Of a stretch of DNA of 64,000 nt, positions 26,068 to 35,788 are shown in pieces. This stretch comes from Lentzea terrae (lineage in GTDB: Bacteria; Actinomycetota; Actinomycetes; Mycobacteriales; Pseudonocardiaceae). The notes under the pieces are model-generated. The model did no database searches, was not told the DNA's origin, and saw nothing but the letters and a program-made list of their open reading frames with translations. Location: positions 1-64,000 of the forward strand of contig NZ_QFWW01000001.1 of NCBI RefSeq assembly GCF_003265345.1, read 5' to 3'. The stretch's first letter is position 1; every line of letters starts with the position of its first letter. The translations under genes were made by a program, and so were the position numbers.

Positions 26068-27087
26068 TTGATCACCATCAAGGACGTCGCCAGACATGCC
26101 GGCGTCTCCGTCAGCACGGTGTCCTACGTGCTCAGCGGCAAGCGGCCGATCTCGACCGCGACGTCTCAGCGCGTGCGCCGCAGCATCGACGAACTCGGCT
26201 TCCACCCCAACGCGGGCGCCAGGGCGCTGGCGAGCAGCCGCACGAACGTCCTCGCGCTCGTCGTTCCACTCCGGACGGACCTCAACGTCCCGGTGATCAT
26301 GCAGTTCGTGTCGTCGATCGTCGCGAGCGCCCGCGAGCACAACCACGACGTCCTGTTGCTCACCAAGGAGTCCGGCGCCGACGAGGTGCACCGGGTGATC
26401 GCGTCGGCGCGGGCGGACGCGGTGGTCGTGATGGACGTCGAGGCACACGACCCGCGCGTCCCGGCCTTGCGCGAGCTGGACGTGCCGGTGGTGCTCGTCG
26501 GAGTGCCCGCCGACCCGTCCGGGCTCAACTGCGTCGACCTCGACTTCGCGACGAGTGGCGCGCGCACGGTGGCGCATCTGGCCGATCTCGGGCACAGCTC
26601 GATCGGGGTCGTCGGCTCCCCACCGGCCGTCTACGACCGCGAGACCGGCTATGCGGCGCGGTTCCTGTCCGGGGTCACGAAGGCCGCGCGCAAGCACGAC
26701 GTGACCGTCCACATTGAACCGTGCGCGCCGACCTACACCGCGCTCAGCGCGTGCCTGGACAGCATGCTGAACCACGGGATCACCGGACTGGTGGTGCACA
26801 ACGAGGCCGTGCTCGCGGACGTCGTGCTCGAGCTGCAGCGGCGAAACAAGCGGGTGCCCGAGGACGTCTCGGTGATCGCGCTGTGCCCGGACACCATCGC
26901 CGCCACCCAGCCGGTGCCGCTCACCTCGGTCGCGATCCCGGTGGACGAGGTCGGCGCGATCGCGGTGGAGATGCTGATCCGCGGGCTGGCGGGCGAGCAG
27001 TCGACCGAGGTGCGACTGCTCGCCCCGCAGCTCACCGATCGAGGCAGCACGGCGCCTTTGCGAACACCTCGATCTCGCCGAGCGTGA
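26068..27087 (+). CDS. LacI-family transcriptional repressor (copy 2)
   Basis: A 339-residue paralogue of the repressor at 11251-12258, with conserved blocks TIKDVARHAGVSVSTVSYVLSGKRPIS, GFHPNAGARALASSR, VVVMDVEAHDPRVPALR, DLGHSSIGVVGSP and LTSVAIPVDEVGAIAVEML. The TTG start has AGGAGG 5 bases before it. It is divergent from PL11 copy 2 and most likely controls it through the class III palindrome. Its 3' end overlaps the convergent GH30 gene by 56 bases. The recognition helix STVSYVL is the same as in copy 1, so cross-regulation of the two loci is possible. Confidence 0.88.
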   Translation: MITIKDVARHAGVSVSTVSYVLSGKRPISTATSQRVRRSIDELGFHPNAGARALASSRTNVLALVVPLRTDLNVPVIMQFVSSIVASAREHNHDVLLLTKESGADEVHRVIASARADAVVVMDVEAHDPRVPALRELDVPVVLVGVPADPSGLNCVDLDFATSGARTVAHLADLGHSSIGVVGSPPAVYDRETGYAARFLSGVTKAARKHDVTVHIEPCAPTYTALSACLDSMLNHGITGLVVHNEAVLADVVLELQRRNKRVPEDVSVIALCPDTIAATQPVPLTSVAIPVDEVGAIAVEMLIRGLAGEQSTEVRLLAPQLTDRGSTAPLRTPRSRRA

Positions 27088-29893
27088 GATATCCGGACGG
27101 ACGCGCCGTGAGCACGACGCGCACGGCGGTCGCCGGCGGTGACGGGTTCAACGCGACTGCGGTCGGCTGAGCGGTGACCTCCACTTCGCCACTCGCGTCG
27201 AGCCACGTGCCGTCGGCCGTGCGCACCTGCACCTTGAGGCTCTGGGCGATGCCGCCGTCGCCGTCGCGGTAGGAGTGCACGGCAACCCGCGTGAGATCAC
27301 GCGCCTTGGGGAACGCGAACGTGATCGTGTCGGACGGGTTCTTGGTGCCGGACTTCCAGTTCGACCACGCTTTCTCGTCCGCGACGCCGTTGCGCAGCCG
27401 TTCCGCGGAATAGCCGGACTCGGTGTAGGTCGCGGCGACCTCCGCGTCCGGCGCCGCGTTCACCTCGACCGGCTCGGTGACCTGGACGACCGCCGTCGCG
27501 GCGACCGTGCTGCCGTCGACGACCCGGGCCTTCCCGGTGACGGTCACCGTGCCGACGTGGTCGAACACCGCGGCGTCCCAGGTGACCGGGAGCTCGGCCC
27601 GGCCACCTCGTGCGCCGACTCCCGTGACGGTGCCGGGAAGGTCTGGCCGGCCGCCGACGTAGGTCCTGGCCTGAGCCGGGAGCGTCGAAGTGATCGTGTC
27701 GACGGTGACCACGGCCAGCGCCGGATGCTTCCGCCCGAGCGCGTCCGTCGCTGTGCCGCGCACCCGAACCGTGCCGGGCTGGTTCCACCGCGAATCGGGC
27801 GGAAGGTCCCACACCACAGGAAGAGCACCGCTTGGACCGTCGCGCAGCACCGGCGTGACGGTGTGCGGCAACACGGGCCGCAGCTTCGGCACGGTGAACA
27901 CGGCCGCGTCCTGGATCCGCAGGACGGTCTCGTCGGCCACGGTCCAGCGCTGGCTCGCGCCGGACGTCGGGGGCTTCGCCGCCACGGTCTCGCCGGTCGC
28001 GTCGATCAACGCACCGGTGGCCGCGTTGACGAACGTCCAGCTGCCGTCCCCGGTCGTGGACATGATCCACCGCGCGGCGGTGTCCTTGGCCGACTGCAGC
28101 ACGACCGCGTCGCCCGAAGCGGCGAGCCGGGTGTCGGACACCGCGTTGACGATCTCGTACTGCTCGCGGTTCCCGTTGCCGTGGCTGAGCTTCCGCACGG
28201 ACCACAGCTGCCGCGCGCTCGTGCCGTCGGCCGGGCGGGCCACCGCACGAGACCAGTCGTCGGACGGCTGCAGCGACTTCCCGCCCGTGGTCAGCCGATA
28301 CACGTGATCGGGCTGAACCAAAACCGCGTCGCCGGACACGCCCGACACGCCGTCGACCAGGAACGTCGTGACCGACTTCCCCGGCACAGTCAGCGTGGCC
28401 GACTTGCCGGCAACCCGCACGGGCGTGCCGCGCACCAGGGCACCGTCGGCGCTCGTCACCACCGGCGTCACCCGCGCGTTCGCCGAAACGCTGCGGAATC
28501 GCGAAAGGTCCAGGGTGACCGCACGCGTCGCCGTGCCGTTGTTCACGTGCACAACGCTGGCACCTGGGCCGAACCGCTTCACCGCGGCGACGCTGGACGG
28601 GTCGTCGGTCTTGACGAACCGGTCGCCCGGCCGGACGAAGTGGGTGAAGTTGCGGATGGTGCCGAACTTCGAGTTGGTCTTGATGGGACAGGTCTCCAGC
28701 GTGTCCTGCGCCGTGCAGTTGAACGGGATGTGGATGCTGCCCCAGTTCTTGCCGGCGGCCTGCTGCGGGATCGAGTCCTCGACCGGCTGCCACAACACCC
28801 AGGCCGACGGCTCGAGCTCGCGGATGTCCTCGAGCATCCTGGTCGCGATGCCCAGGCCCGGTTCCATGCCGGTGTAGTCGGTGGTGCCGTTGCCCCAGGT
28901 GCCCTCGACCTCGCTCATCCAGAGCTTCTCGCCGGCACCCTTGGCGATGTCACGAGCGCTGGTGCGCTGGCCGGTGCCGTAGGTGTGCACGTTGAGCTGG
29001 TCGATCACCTCCCGCGCCGGGCCGTAGCCGTTCCAGTTGCGCACGAACGTGCCAGGGTTGGTCTCGTCCATTGCGGACACTTTGACCTTCGAGCTCAGCC
29101 GGTCGAGCGCTCGTCGTGTAGCGAGCAGAACTTCCTGCTGCAACTCAGGTCCGGCATGCGCGCCTTCCTGACGGCCGCCGGTCGGCTGGCCGTCCGGGCC
29201 TATCTGCGTACCCCAGTAGTTCGTGTTGGGCTCGTTCAGCGGCGCGAGGGTGTCGAACTTGATGCCGTGCGAGCGTTCGACGTGCTGCGTCACCCGCGCC
29301 AGGTAGGTGGCGAAGTCGTCGACGCGGTCCCGGCGGATCTGGTCGGTGTTCGCGTCGAAGCCGCCGGAGACGTACCCGCTGACCGTCTGGAACCACGGCG
29401 GCGAGTTGCTGAACGCCTCCCACCTCGTGACCTTGCGCTTGATCTGGTCGATCCACCAGCGCTGGTTCGCGTCGGCGTCGAAGTTCCAGTGCTCGGGGTT
29501 GTCGGCACGCCACCAGTCCACGTCGGCGCGAGTGGTGCCGGGAGGGGCTTTCCAGAAGCCCTCCATCGTCGCGCCCTTCTTCATGTAGTCCTGGCGGACG
29601 TCGGGCGCGTTGCCACCGCCGATGTTGTACCGCGCGATGTTCAGGCGCAGCCCGTCCTCGCCGAACAGCAGGTCGACGAGCCTGCGGCGGATGGGCTCCG
29701 GGTAGCCACCGGTGATGTTGGCCATCCACACCAGGCTCGTGCCCCAGCCCTCGAACTCGGGCTGCTGGTACGACGGGTCGATGCGGACCGTGACCCCGTT
29801 CTGCGGCAACGGTTCCGCAGCCGCGGGCACGGTCGCAACACCCGTGGCCACGACGCAGCAAAGCGCAAGCGCGAAAAGACGTCTGATGCTCAC
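27032..29893 (-). CDS. GH30 endo-beta-1,6-galactanase-like enzyme with lectin, Ig-like and F5/8C domains
   Basis: A 953-residue secreted enzyme with signal peptide (RRLFALALCCVVATGVATVPAAA). The GH30 barrel (to about residue 480) begins FEGWGTSLVWMANITGGYPEPIR and LRLNIARYNIGGGNAP. The acid/base Glu is in APLNEPNTNYWG (near 217) and the nucleophile is in LWMSEVEGTWGNG (near 327). This sequence style matches actinomycete beta-1,6-galactanases acting on AGP side chains rather than GH30 xylanases. Then come a ricin-type trefoil (about 530-665), two Ig-like Big_4 repeats (about 680-830) and an F5/8C lectin (about 835-953). The GTG start overlaps the upstream gene by GTGA. Confidence 0.85.
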   Translation of the reverse strand: MSIRRLFALALCCVVATGVATVPAAAEPLPQNGVTVRIDPSYQQPEFEGWGTSLVWMANITGGYPEPIRRRLVDLLFGEDGLRLNIARYNIGGGNAPDVRQDYMKKGATMEGFWKAPPGTTRADVDWWRADNPEHWNFDADANQRWWIDQIKRKVTRWEAFSNSPPWFQTVSGYVSGGFDANTDQIRRDRVDDFATYLARVTQHVERSHGIKFDTLAPLNEPNTNYWGTQIGPDGQPTGGRQEGAHAGPELQQEVLLATRRALDRLSSKVKVSAMDETNPGTFVRNWNGYGPAREVIDQLNVHTYGTGQRTSARDIAKGAGEKLWMSEVEGTWGNGTTDYTGMEPGLGIATRMLEDIRELEPSAWVLWQPVEDSIPQQAAGKNWGSIHIPFNCTAQDTLETCPIKTNSKFGTIRNFTHFVRPGDRFVKTDDPSSVAAVKRFGPGASVVHVNNGTATRAVTLDLSRFRSVSANARVTPVVTSADGALVRGTPVRVAGKSATLTVPGKSVTTFLVDGVSGVSGDAVLVQPDHVYRLTTGGKSLQPSDDWSRAVARPADGTSARQLWSVRKLSHGNGNREQYEIVNAVSDTRLAASGDAVVLQSAKDTAARWIMSTTGDGSWTFVNAATGALIDATGETVAAKPPTSGASQRWTVADETVLRIQDAAVFTVPKLRPVLPHTVTPVLRDGPSGALPVVWDLPPDSRWNQPGTVRVRGTATDALGRKHPALAVVTVDTITSTLPAQARTYVGGRPDLPGTVTGVGARGGRAELPVTWDAAVFDHVGTVTVTGKARVVDGSTVAATAVVQVTEPVEVNAAPDAEVAATYTESGYSAERLRNGVADEKAWSNWKSGTKNPSDTITFAFPKARDLTRVAVHSYRDGDGGIAQSLKVQVRTADGTWLDASGEVEVTAQPTAVALNPSPPATAVRVVLTARPSGYLTLGEIEVFAKAPCCLDR

Positions 29894-30447
29894 AGGCCGT
29901 CACGCACCATTGCCTCGACGATCTTGACGTGCCGGTCGGCGTTGGTCTGCGAGAACTCGTTGTCGAAGTTCAGCCCGTACGGCCAGAAGTGCTGACCATC
30001 GCACTTGATCGTCGCGCCTTGACCGTCGTACTGCTTGACGAGCGCGGTGGCCTGCGGGCCGTTCCAGGTGCCGCCGCAGCCGCGCGTCCGCCAGCTCCCG
30101 TTGGTCCCGACACCGATCGTGTGCGAGATCTCGTGCAGTGCCGTACGTTCGTTCATGGAGGCGAAGGCGCCGAACCGGATCGTCCCGTTGTTGCTGCCGT
30201 CCGCCGTCGGCACCCGTGGGTCGTAGTGCGCGGTGATGCTCTTGCCCAGGCCGCTGAGCCTGTTGTAGCGGGCCACCGCGGCATTCATCGCACGCGTGAT
30301 CAGGTCATACGCCCGTTGCTGGTCGGCCGTGGGGTTCTGCGCCCGCACCAATCGCCACGACAGGGTGCCCTGCACGCCCACCTCGGCGTGGGCAGGCACG
30401 GTCAGCGCCAGGGTGAGTGCCACCACCAGGCTGCTCAAGCGGAACAT
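29890..30447 (-). CDS. Small secreted HEISH metalloprotease-like protein
   Basis: A 185-residue exported protein. The signal peptide is MFRLSSLVVALTLALTVPAHA. The mature part contains ALHEISHTIGVGT near residue 102, a HExxH zinc-peptidase motif, and a conserved-looking C-terminal block CDGQHFWPYGLNFDNEF that could supply a third zinc ligand. Four cysteines or fewer suggest one or two disulfides. I do not recognise a named family; activity is inferred from the motif alone. The ATG at 30447 is chosen because GAGGAGG precedes it. It is coupled by GTGA to GH30 and follows the BNR_4 gene by 19 bases, so a role in opening the protein core of an arabinogalactan protein is plausible. Confidence 0.65.
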   Translation of the reverse strand: MFRLSSLVVALTLALTVPAHAEVGVQGTLSWRLVRAQNPTADQQRAYDLITRAMNAAVARYNRLSGLGKSITAHYDPRVPTADGSNNGTIRFGAFASMNERTALHEISHTIGVGTNGSWRTRGCGGTWNGPQATALVKQYDGQGATIKCDGQHFWPYGLNFDNEFSQTNADRHVKIVEAMVRDGL

Positions 30448-30466
30448 GTCCGTCCTCCTCATTTGG

Positions 30467-31858
30467 CTAGCCGAGCCGGAAGTCAGCGACACGGATGGGC
30501 GACGGAGTGCTGCCGCTGGAGATCTGCTGGTACTGCACGGAAAGAAGTCCTTGCGATGCGACTCGGGACGCGTCCACGTTCACCTCGCCGAACGCCTGCA
30601 GCGACGGCCGGTCGAACACGGTCGTCCAGTCGGTCCAGCCGCTGGACTTGCTCGCCGCCACGATCTTGCCGCGCGGCATCACCAGGTACGCGTTGTCGTT
30701 GCGGTCGAGCACGATCTTGGTGCGCTGGGTGTGGTTCGGCGGGATCGGCACCTCCATCTTGGTCCACTTTCCGTCTGCCGCACGGAACACGTGGAACGTG
30801 CGGCCGTACTGCGCGCGCTGCTGGGCGTAGTTCGAGACGCACTGGGTGAAGCGGCCGGGCACGTAGCTGATCACCACGTGCGGCCGGCCGCTGGTGTCCA
30901 CCGCCTGGCTCTCCTGGTTCATCAGGCCGTGGTTCGGGTCGAGCGGGTCGGCGACCAGTCCGGGCGAGGTGACGCTGACCGGCGCGCCACCAGTGGTGCC
31001 GACGACGGTTCCCGCACCGTTGCGCCACGTGCGGCCGCGGTCGTCGCTGTAGACGTAGCCGGTGTCGTGGTTGGTCAGCCCGCCGGAGTTGCACAGCACC
31101 CCGGCATTGCCCTCACGCCAGGTGAAAGCGGCGTGCAACCGTCCACTTCGGTCGTAGTTCAGGCCGTGCAGGTACATGTTGCGGGTGGTCGACACGACGC
31201 CGTTCGGCCCGGTGTACGAGCCCGTCGCGGACGACCAGCCGCCGAGCTTGCGCCACGTGCCGGCGGAGTACTCGGCCAGCTCGTTGACGCCGTTGCCGGA
31301 ACCGCCGGTGCGGTAGCTGAACTGCAGCCGGCCCTCCGGTGTCACCACGAACTGCGGGTAGGTCATCGAGCCGAGCTCGACGCCCTGGAGCGTCCGCTGC
31401 ACCGCGCCGAACGACTCGGCGGTCCACCGCTGCCCGCCGATCGCGAGGCCCGGCTTGGAGCGGAAGTAGAACAAGCGCGTGTTGTGCGTGTCCAACGCGA
31501 TGTGAATCGTGTTGTCCTGCGGGGAAATCCCCATCGAGATCACGTTGTGCGAGTCGTCGATGCTGAGCCGGTGCGGCAGGACGACGGTCTCCCACTGCGT
31601 GCTGCCGATGCTTCTGCGGGCGATCACGGCGTTGCGGCTCGCGGTGTACCAGGTGGCGTACTGCCGTCCCTGGTACGTGACGATCGCGTCCTGCTGGAAC
31701 GAGTTGTTGTTCACCACCCCGTCGTAGGAGACGAAGTACAGCGCCGAGGGGTCGAGCAGCGTGTCGCCCACCAGGCTCACACCCGGCGCCGCATGCGCGA
31801 TCCCCGGCACGGACAGAGAAGCAGCGACGACGGTCGCGGTCAGCAGATGAGCGAACAT
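30467..31858 (-). CDS. Secreted BNR_4 seven-bladed propeller, GH145/PL-type candidate
   Basis: A 463-residue exported protein with signal peptide (FAHLLTATVVAASLSVPGIAHA). It shows repeated propeller blades of the BNR_4 type: FQQDAIVTYQGRQYATWYT, DDSHNVISMGISPQDNTIHIALDTHNTRLFYFRS, SMTYPQFVVTPEGRLQFSYR, and NMYLHGLNYDRSGRLHAAFTWRE. BNR_4 proteins include alpha-L-rhamnosidases (GH145) and ulvan or rhamnose-glucuronate lyases (PL24, PL25, PL27). With a galactanase in the same operon, cleavage of the terminal Rha-GlcA of arabinogalactan is the best guess. The ATG has a GGGAG only one base away, so the start is less certain. It is the first gene of a three-gene operon. Confidence 0.72.
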   Translation of the reverse strand: MFAHLLTATVVAASLSVPGIAHAAPGVSLVGDTLLDPSALYFVSYDGVVNNNSFQQDAIVTYQGRQYATWYTASRNAVIARRSIGSTQWETVVLPHRLSIDDSHNVISMGISPQDNTIHIALDTHNTRLFYFRSKPGLAIGGQRWTAESFGAVQRTLQGVELGSMTYPQFVVTPEGRLQFSYRTGGSGNGVNELAEYSAGTWRKLGGWSSATGSYTGPNGVVSTTRNMYLHGLNYDRSGRLHAAFTWREGNAGVLCNSGGLTNHDTGYVYSDDRGRTWRNGAGTVVGTTGGAPVSVTSPGLVADPLDPNHGLMNQESQAVDTSGRPHVVISYVPGRFTQCVSNYAQQRAQYGRTFHVFRAADGKWTKMEVPIPPNHTQRTKIVLDRNDNAYLVMPRGKIVAASKSSGWTDWTTVFDRPSLQAFGEVNVDASRVASQGLLSVQYQQISSGSTPSPIRVADFRLG

Positions 31859-32016
31859 GCTCCCGGAGCGTGCAGTCGAACAAAATCGAACGCAAGAGAC
31901 TGATCGTTCGATAACAGCGTCAGTGCTGTGAACGGCGCGGACCTCGTGGCCCCTTGTCGCCCCTGATCTCCAACTGTTCACTTGTGTGCACTTCTGTCTG
32001 AACATGGAGGTTCAGC

Positions 32017-35000
32017 GTGCGGCGCGCGATTGTTCTTGCAACAGTCATGTTGGTTGCGGCAGGTTCGATGACCCCGATCGCCGCCGCCGTCGATCCACCT
32101 CCTGACGTGCACACCTACCTCGAAGATCCGCGCCGGATCGAAGAGGGACAGGAGCCGCACCACGCTTTGTTGCTGCCGCAGAAGGACATCGCCGGGGCCG
32201 TGCGCGGGGACGAGCGCACGCCGTTCACGCAGTCGCTCGACGGCAAGTGGCGCATCGCCATGGCGGACAAGCCCGCCGACGTGCCGGCGAAGTTCTACGC
32301 CGACGACTACGACTCCTCCAGCTGGCGCACGGTGAACGTGCCGCACACCTGGCAGACCGACGGCCTGGACCACCCGATGTTCCGCAACATCGCCACCGAG
32401 GTGCAGCCGGACGACCCGCCCCGCATCCCTCGCGACGTCAACCCGACCGGTGCGTACGTCCGCGAGTTCGACGTGCCCGCCGACTGGACCAAGCGGGCGA
32501 CGTTCCTGCGCTTCGAGGGCGTGACTTCCGGCTACTTCGTGTGGGTCAACGGGAAGTACGTCGGCTACGACCAGGGCGGCTACACCCCGGCGGAGTTCGA
32601 CATCTCCCCCGCGCTCGAGCCGGGCCGCAACAAGATCGCCGTGCAGGTGCACCGCTGGAGCGCCGGTTCCTACCTCGAGGACTACGACCAGTGGCGGTAC
32701 TCGGGCATCTTCCGCTCGGTGTCGCTGTACTCGACGCCGCAGACGTTCATCCAGGACGTGACGCTGAAGACCGACCTCGACGCCACCTACACCGACGCGA
32801 CGCTCACCGCGGACGTCGAACTGGGCCGCAAGCCCGGTGGCAGCACGGGAACCCACCGCGTCACCGCCAGCCTGCGTGACGCCAAGGGCGCGGAAGTCGG
32901 TTCGGCCAGCCAAGACGTCGAGGGCAGCACGGCACGTCTGACGATGCCGGTGCGCAACCCGGCCAAGTGGACCGACGAGACGCCGAACCTCTACACCGTC
33001 GTGTTGACGCTCACCGCACCCGACGGCACGACGCACATCACCAGCGACACGACCGGTTTCCGCAAGATCGAGATTCGCAACAAGACGCTGCTGGTCAACG
33101 GCAAGCGCGTGCTGTTCAAGGGCGTCAACCGCGCGGAGACCGACCCCGACCACGGCCGGCACGTGCCGCGCAAGGCACAGGAACGCGACGTGGAGCTGAT
33201 GGAACAGCTCAACGTCAACGCCGTCCGCACCTCGCACTACCCGAGCGACCCGTACTTCTACGACCTGGCCGACAAGCACGGTCTCTGGATCGACGACGAG
33301 GTCGACATCGAGACCCACAACCACGAGAACTGCTCGCGGTGGTGCCAGGCCAACCAGCCGGAGTGGCGCGACACGTTCATGGACCGGTTGATCGGCATGG
33401 TCGAGCGGGACAAGAACCACCCGAGCGTCTTCATGTGGGACACCGGCAACGAGGCCGGCCTCGGCACGCACCACTACGAGATGGCGAAGTGGCTCAAGGC
33501 CAACGACCCGTCCCGCCCGATCTACCACCAGTCGAACAACCCCGACGGTGACGCGCCGTTCGCCGACGTGTGGGGCCCACGCTACCCGTCGCCCGAACGG
33601 TTCGCCGAACAGGCGAAGAGCACGATCAAGCCGTTGATCTTCGGTGAGTACGCGCACGCGATGGGCAACAGCCTCGGCAACTTCCGGGAGTTCTGGGAGA
33701 TCATTCGCGCCAACCCGCAGACCCAGGGCGGCTTCATCTGGGACTGGGCCGAGCAGAACATCAAGCAGAAGACCCGCATCGCGCCGGACACGTCCGGCAA
33801 CAACATCACCGCCATGCTCGCCGGCGCGCCGAAGCTCGTCGACGGTCACCGCGGCAAGGCGTTGTCGTTGTCCGGCCTGGACGACTGGGTCGAGGTCTAC
33901 CGCGACCGCAAGCTCGACATCACCGGCACCGCGCTGACGCTGGACGCGTGGGTGAAGCCGGGCAAGTGGACCGGCCAGTTCCCGATCATCGCCAAGGGCG
34001 ACCACCAGTGGACGCTCAAGATGAAGAACGAGACCACGCTGGAGTTCTTCATCCACAGCGGCACGTGGCGTGCGGTGCAGGCGAAGGTGCCGGCCGACTT
34101 CTACGGCAAGTGGCACCGGGTCAGCGGCACGTACGACGGCACGGCACTGCGGCTGTACATCGACGGCGCCGAGGTCGGCACGCTGCCGTTCACGGGCACG
34201 ATCGACCACTCGGCCGCCGACGTGAACATCGGCCGCGACTTCGAGATGTCGTGGAACGACCCGTCGACGGTCAGCTGGCTGTCTCGCGGTGACGTCGACG
34301 ACGTGCGCATCTACAACCGCGCGCTGTCGGCGACCGAGCTCAACGCCTCCACGCCGGTCGGTGGTGCCGTGCTGGCGCTGGACTTCGACAGCGTGCAGGA
34401 ACGCGGCACGCACTTCGCGTACGGCTCGACGCTGTCCGGTGTGGACGGTCTGATCAACACCGACCGCTCGTTGCAGCCGGAAGTGCTGCAGATGGCGTGG
34501 GCGCACCAGCCGATCCGGTTCGCCTACTCCGGTGGCATGCTGTCGGTGACGAACGAACGGCAGTTCATCGGCACCGACGACCTCACGTTGCGGTGGCGGG
34601 TCACCGAGGGTTCGCGGGTGGTCAAGAGCGCCGAGCAGCCGTTGCGGGTCGGAAGTGCCTCGACTGCACAGCTCTCGCTGCCGGTGCCGGTCAACGACGC
34701 CGACCGCGAACGGTTCCTGACCGTCGAAACTGTCACGTCCGACCAGCACGTGCTGGCACACGACCAGTTCTCGCTGGGCGGCAGCCGCATTCCCGGTCTG
34801 GACAAGGCGCCACTCGACTGGGCTGTCGTGTTCACCCACGAGGACACGGCGAAGGTCACCGCGACGGCCGCCGGCACCACCTACACGGTCGACAAGAAGT
34901 CCGGTGTGCTGACGTCGATCAAGGCGTGGGGCCGGGAGTTGCTGGCCAGCGGCCCGAAGCTGGACGCGTGGCGGACGCCGATCAGCAACGAGACCTACAC

Positions 35001-35730
35001 GTGGGGCCGCGCCGAGGGCGAGGACTGGCGCAAGGCGGGCCTCGACCGGCTGGAGACCAGCGTGACCGGCGTGCGGGTGGAGAAGGACGGGCACAAGACG
35101 ACCCGGATCGTCGTGGACAGCAAGGTGGCCGCGCCCGGTGTGACCGGAGCCTGGTTCGACCAGACGATGGTCTACTCGGTGGACTCGGCCGGCGTGCTGC
35201 GACTCGGACACCGCGTGACGCCGCAGGGTTCCATGCGCACGCTGCCCTACCTGCCGCGCATCGGTGTCCAGCTGTCCGTGCCCGACCGCTACCAGGAGTT
35301 CTCCTGGTACGGCCGGAAGGCGGAGAGCTACGTCGACCGCAAGGACGGCACGCCGATCGGGGTGCACTCCTCGTCGGTGGCCGACCAGTACGTCGAGTAC
35401 CACCGCCCGCAGGACCACGGCAACCACACCGACACCCGGTGGGCGTTGCTCACCGACGGCCGCACGTCCGGCCTGCTGGTGTCGGGCGCTCGCGACGTCA
35501 GCGTGACGCAGTACGACGACCTCGAGCGGGCCGCGTACCCGTTCATGTTGCAGCGCAACAAGGGGTACTTCACGCTGCACGCCGACCACGCCGTGACCGG
35601 GGTCGGTGACACGCCGAACCCCGTGCGGCAGCGCAGCCAGGTCCGGCCCGACACCACCTACGAGTACACCCTCACGATGCGACCGCTGACGTCGCAGGAG
35701 GCCTGGTCAGGCAAACCGGCGGGAGCCTGA
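32017..35730 (+). CDS. GH2 beta-galactosidase with LamG domain inserted after the barrel
   Basis: A 1237-residue secreted LacZ-type enzyme with signal peptide (RRAIVLATVMLVAAGSMTPIAAA). The jelly-roll and Ig-like domains come first (DGKWRI, VPHTWQTDG, VWVNGKYVGYDQGGYTPAEFD). In the TIM barrel the acid/base is in WDTGNEAGLG (near 476) and the nucleophile in FGEYAHAMGN (near 542). Directly after FIWDWAEQ, about residues 605-770, a LamG module is inserted (LTLDAWVKPG, WHRVSGTYDG, LYIDGAEVG, IYNRALSATEL). The normal sequence then resumes (DGLINTDRSLQPEVLQMAW), ending in the Bgal_small domain. The GTG start has GGAGG upstream. It is divergent from the BNR_4 operon and ends in a strong terminator. 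Confidence 0.9.
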   Translation: MRRAIVLATVMLVAAGSMTPIAAAVDPPPDVHTYLEDPRRIEEGQEPHHALLLPQKDIAGAVRGDERTPFTQSLDGKWRIAMADKPADVPAKFYADDYDSSSWRTVNVPHTWQTDGLDHPMFRNIATEVQPDDPPRIPRDVNPTGAYVREFDVPADWTKRATFLRFEGVTSGYFVWVNGKYVGYDQGGYTPAEFDISPALEPGRNKIAVQVHRWSAGSYLEDYDQWRYSGIFRSVSLYSTPQTFIQDVTLKTDLDATYTDATLTADVELGRKPGGSTGTHRVTASLRDAKGAEVGSASQDVEGSTARLTMPVRNPAKWTDETPNLYTVVLTLTAPDGTTHITSDTTGFRKIEIRNKTLLVNGKRVLFKGVNRAETDPDHGRHVPRKAQERDVELMEQLNVNAVRTSHYPSDPYFYDLADKHGLWIDDEVDIETHNHENCSRWCQANQPEWRDTFMDRLIGMVERDKNHPSVFMWDTGNEAGLGTHHYEMAKWLKANDPSRPIYHQSNNPDGDAPFADVWGPRYPSPERFAEQAKSTIKPLIFGEYAHAMGNSLGNFREFWEIIRANPQTQGGFIWDWAEQNIKQKTRIAPDTSGNNITAMLAGAPKLVDGHRGKALSLSGLDDWVEVYRDRKLDITGTALTLDAWVKPGKWTGQFPIIAKGDHQWTLKMKNETTLEFFIHSGTWRAVQAKVPADFYGKWHRVSGTYDGTALRLYIDGAEVGTLPFTGTIDHSAADVNIGRDFEMSWNDPSTVSWLSRGDVDDVRIYNRALSATELNASTPVGGAVLALDFDSVQERGTHFAYGSTLSGVDGLINTDRSLQPEVLQMAWAHQPIRFAYSGGMLSVTNERQFIGTDDLTLRWRVTEGSRVVKSAEQPLRVGSASTAQLSLPVPVNDADRERFLTVETVTSDQHVLAHDQFSLGGSRIPGLDKAPLDWAVVFTHEDTAKVTATAAGTTYTVDKKSGVLTSIKAWGRELLASGPKLDAWRTPISNETYTWGRAEGEDWRKAGLDRLETSVTGVRVEKDGHKTTRIVVDSKVAAPGVTGAWFDQTMVYSVDSAGVLRLGHRVTPQGSMRTLPYLPRIGVQLSVPDRYQEFSWYGRKAESYVDRKDGTPIGVHSSSVADQYVEYHRPQDHGNHTDTRWALLTDGRTSGLLVSGARDVSVTQYDDLERAAYPFMLQRNKGYFTLHADHAVTGVGDTPNPVRQRSQVRPDTTYEYTLTMRPLTSQEAWSGKPAGA

Positions 35731-35736
35731 CCGGAG

Positions 35737-35768
35737 GAGGTGGCCCTGGCGTGCACCAGGGCCACCTC
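35737..35768 (+). terminator. Terminator of the GH2 gene
   Basis: Perfect 13-bp stem GAGGTGGCCCTGG / CCAGGGCCACCTC with a 6-base loop, 6 bases after the stop codon and followed by TTGTTG. Confidence 0.85.
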
Positions 35769-35776
35769 TTGTTGCA

Positions 35777-35782
35777 TATGAT
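35777..35782 (+). promoter_or_regulatory. -10 box of the GNAT gene, probable leaderless start
   Basis: TATGAT ends 6 bases before the GTG at 35789, so transcription would begin at or next to the start codon. No clear -35 element is visible because the upstream sequence is the GH2 terminator. Confidence 0.5.
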
Positions 35783-35788
35783 GTGCAA

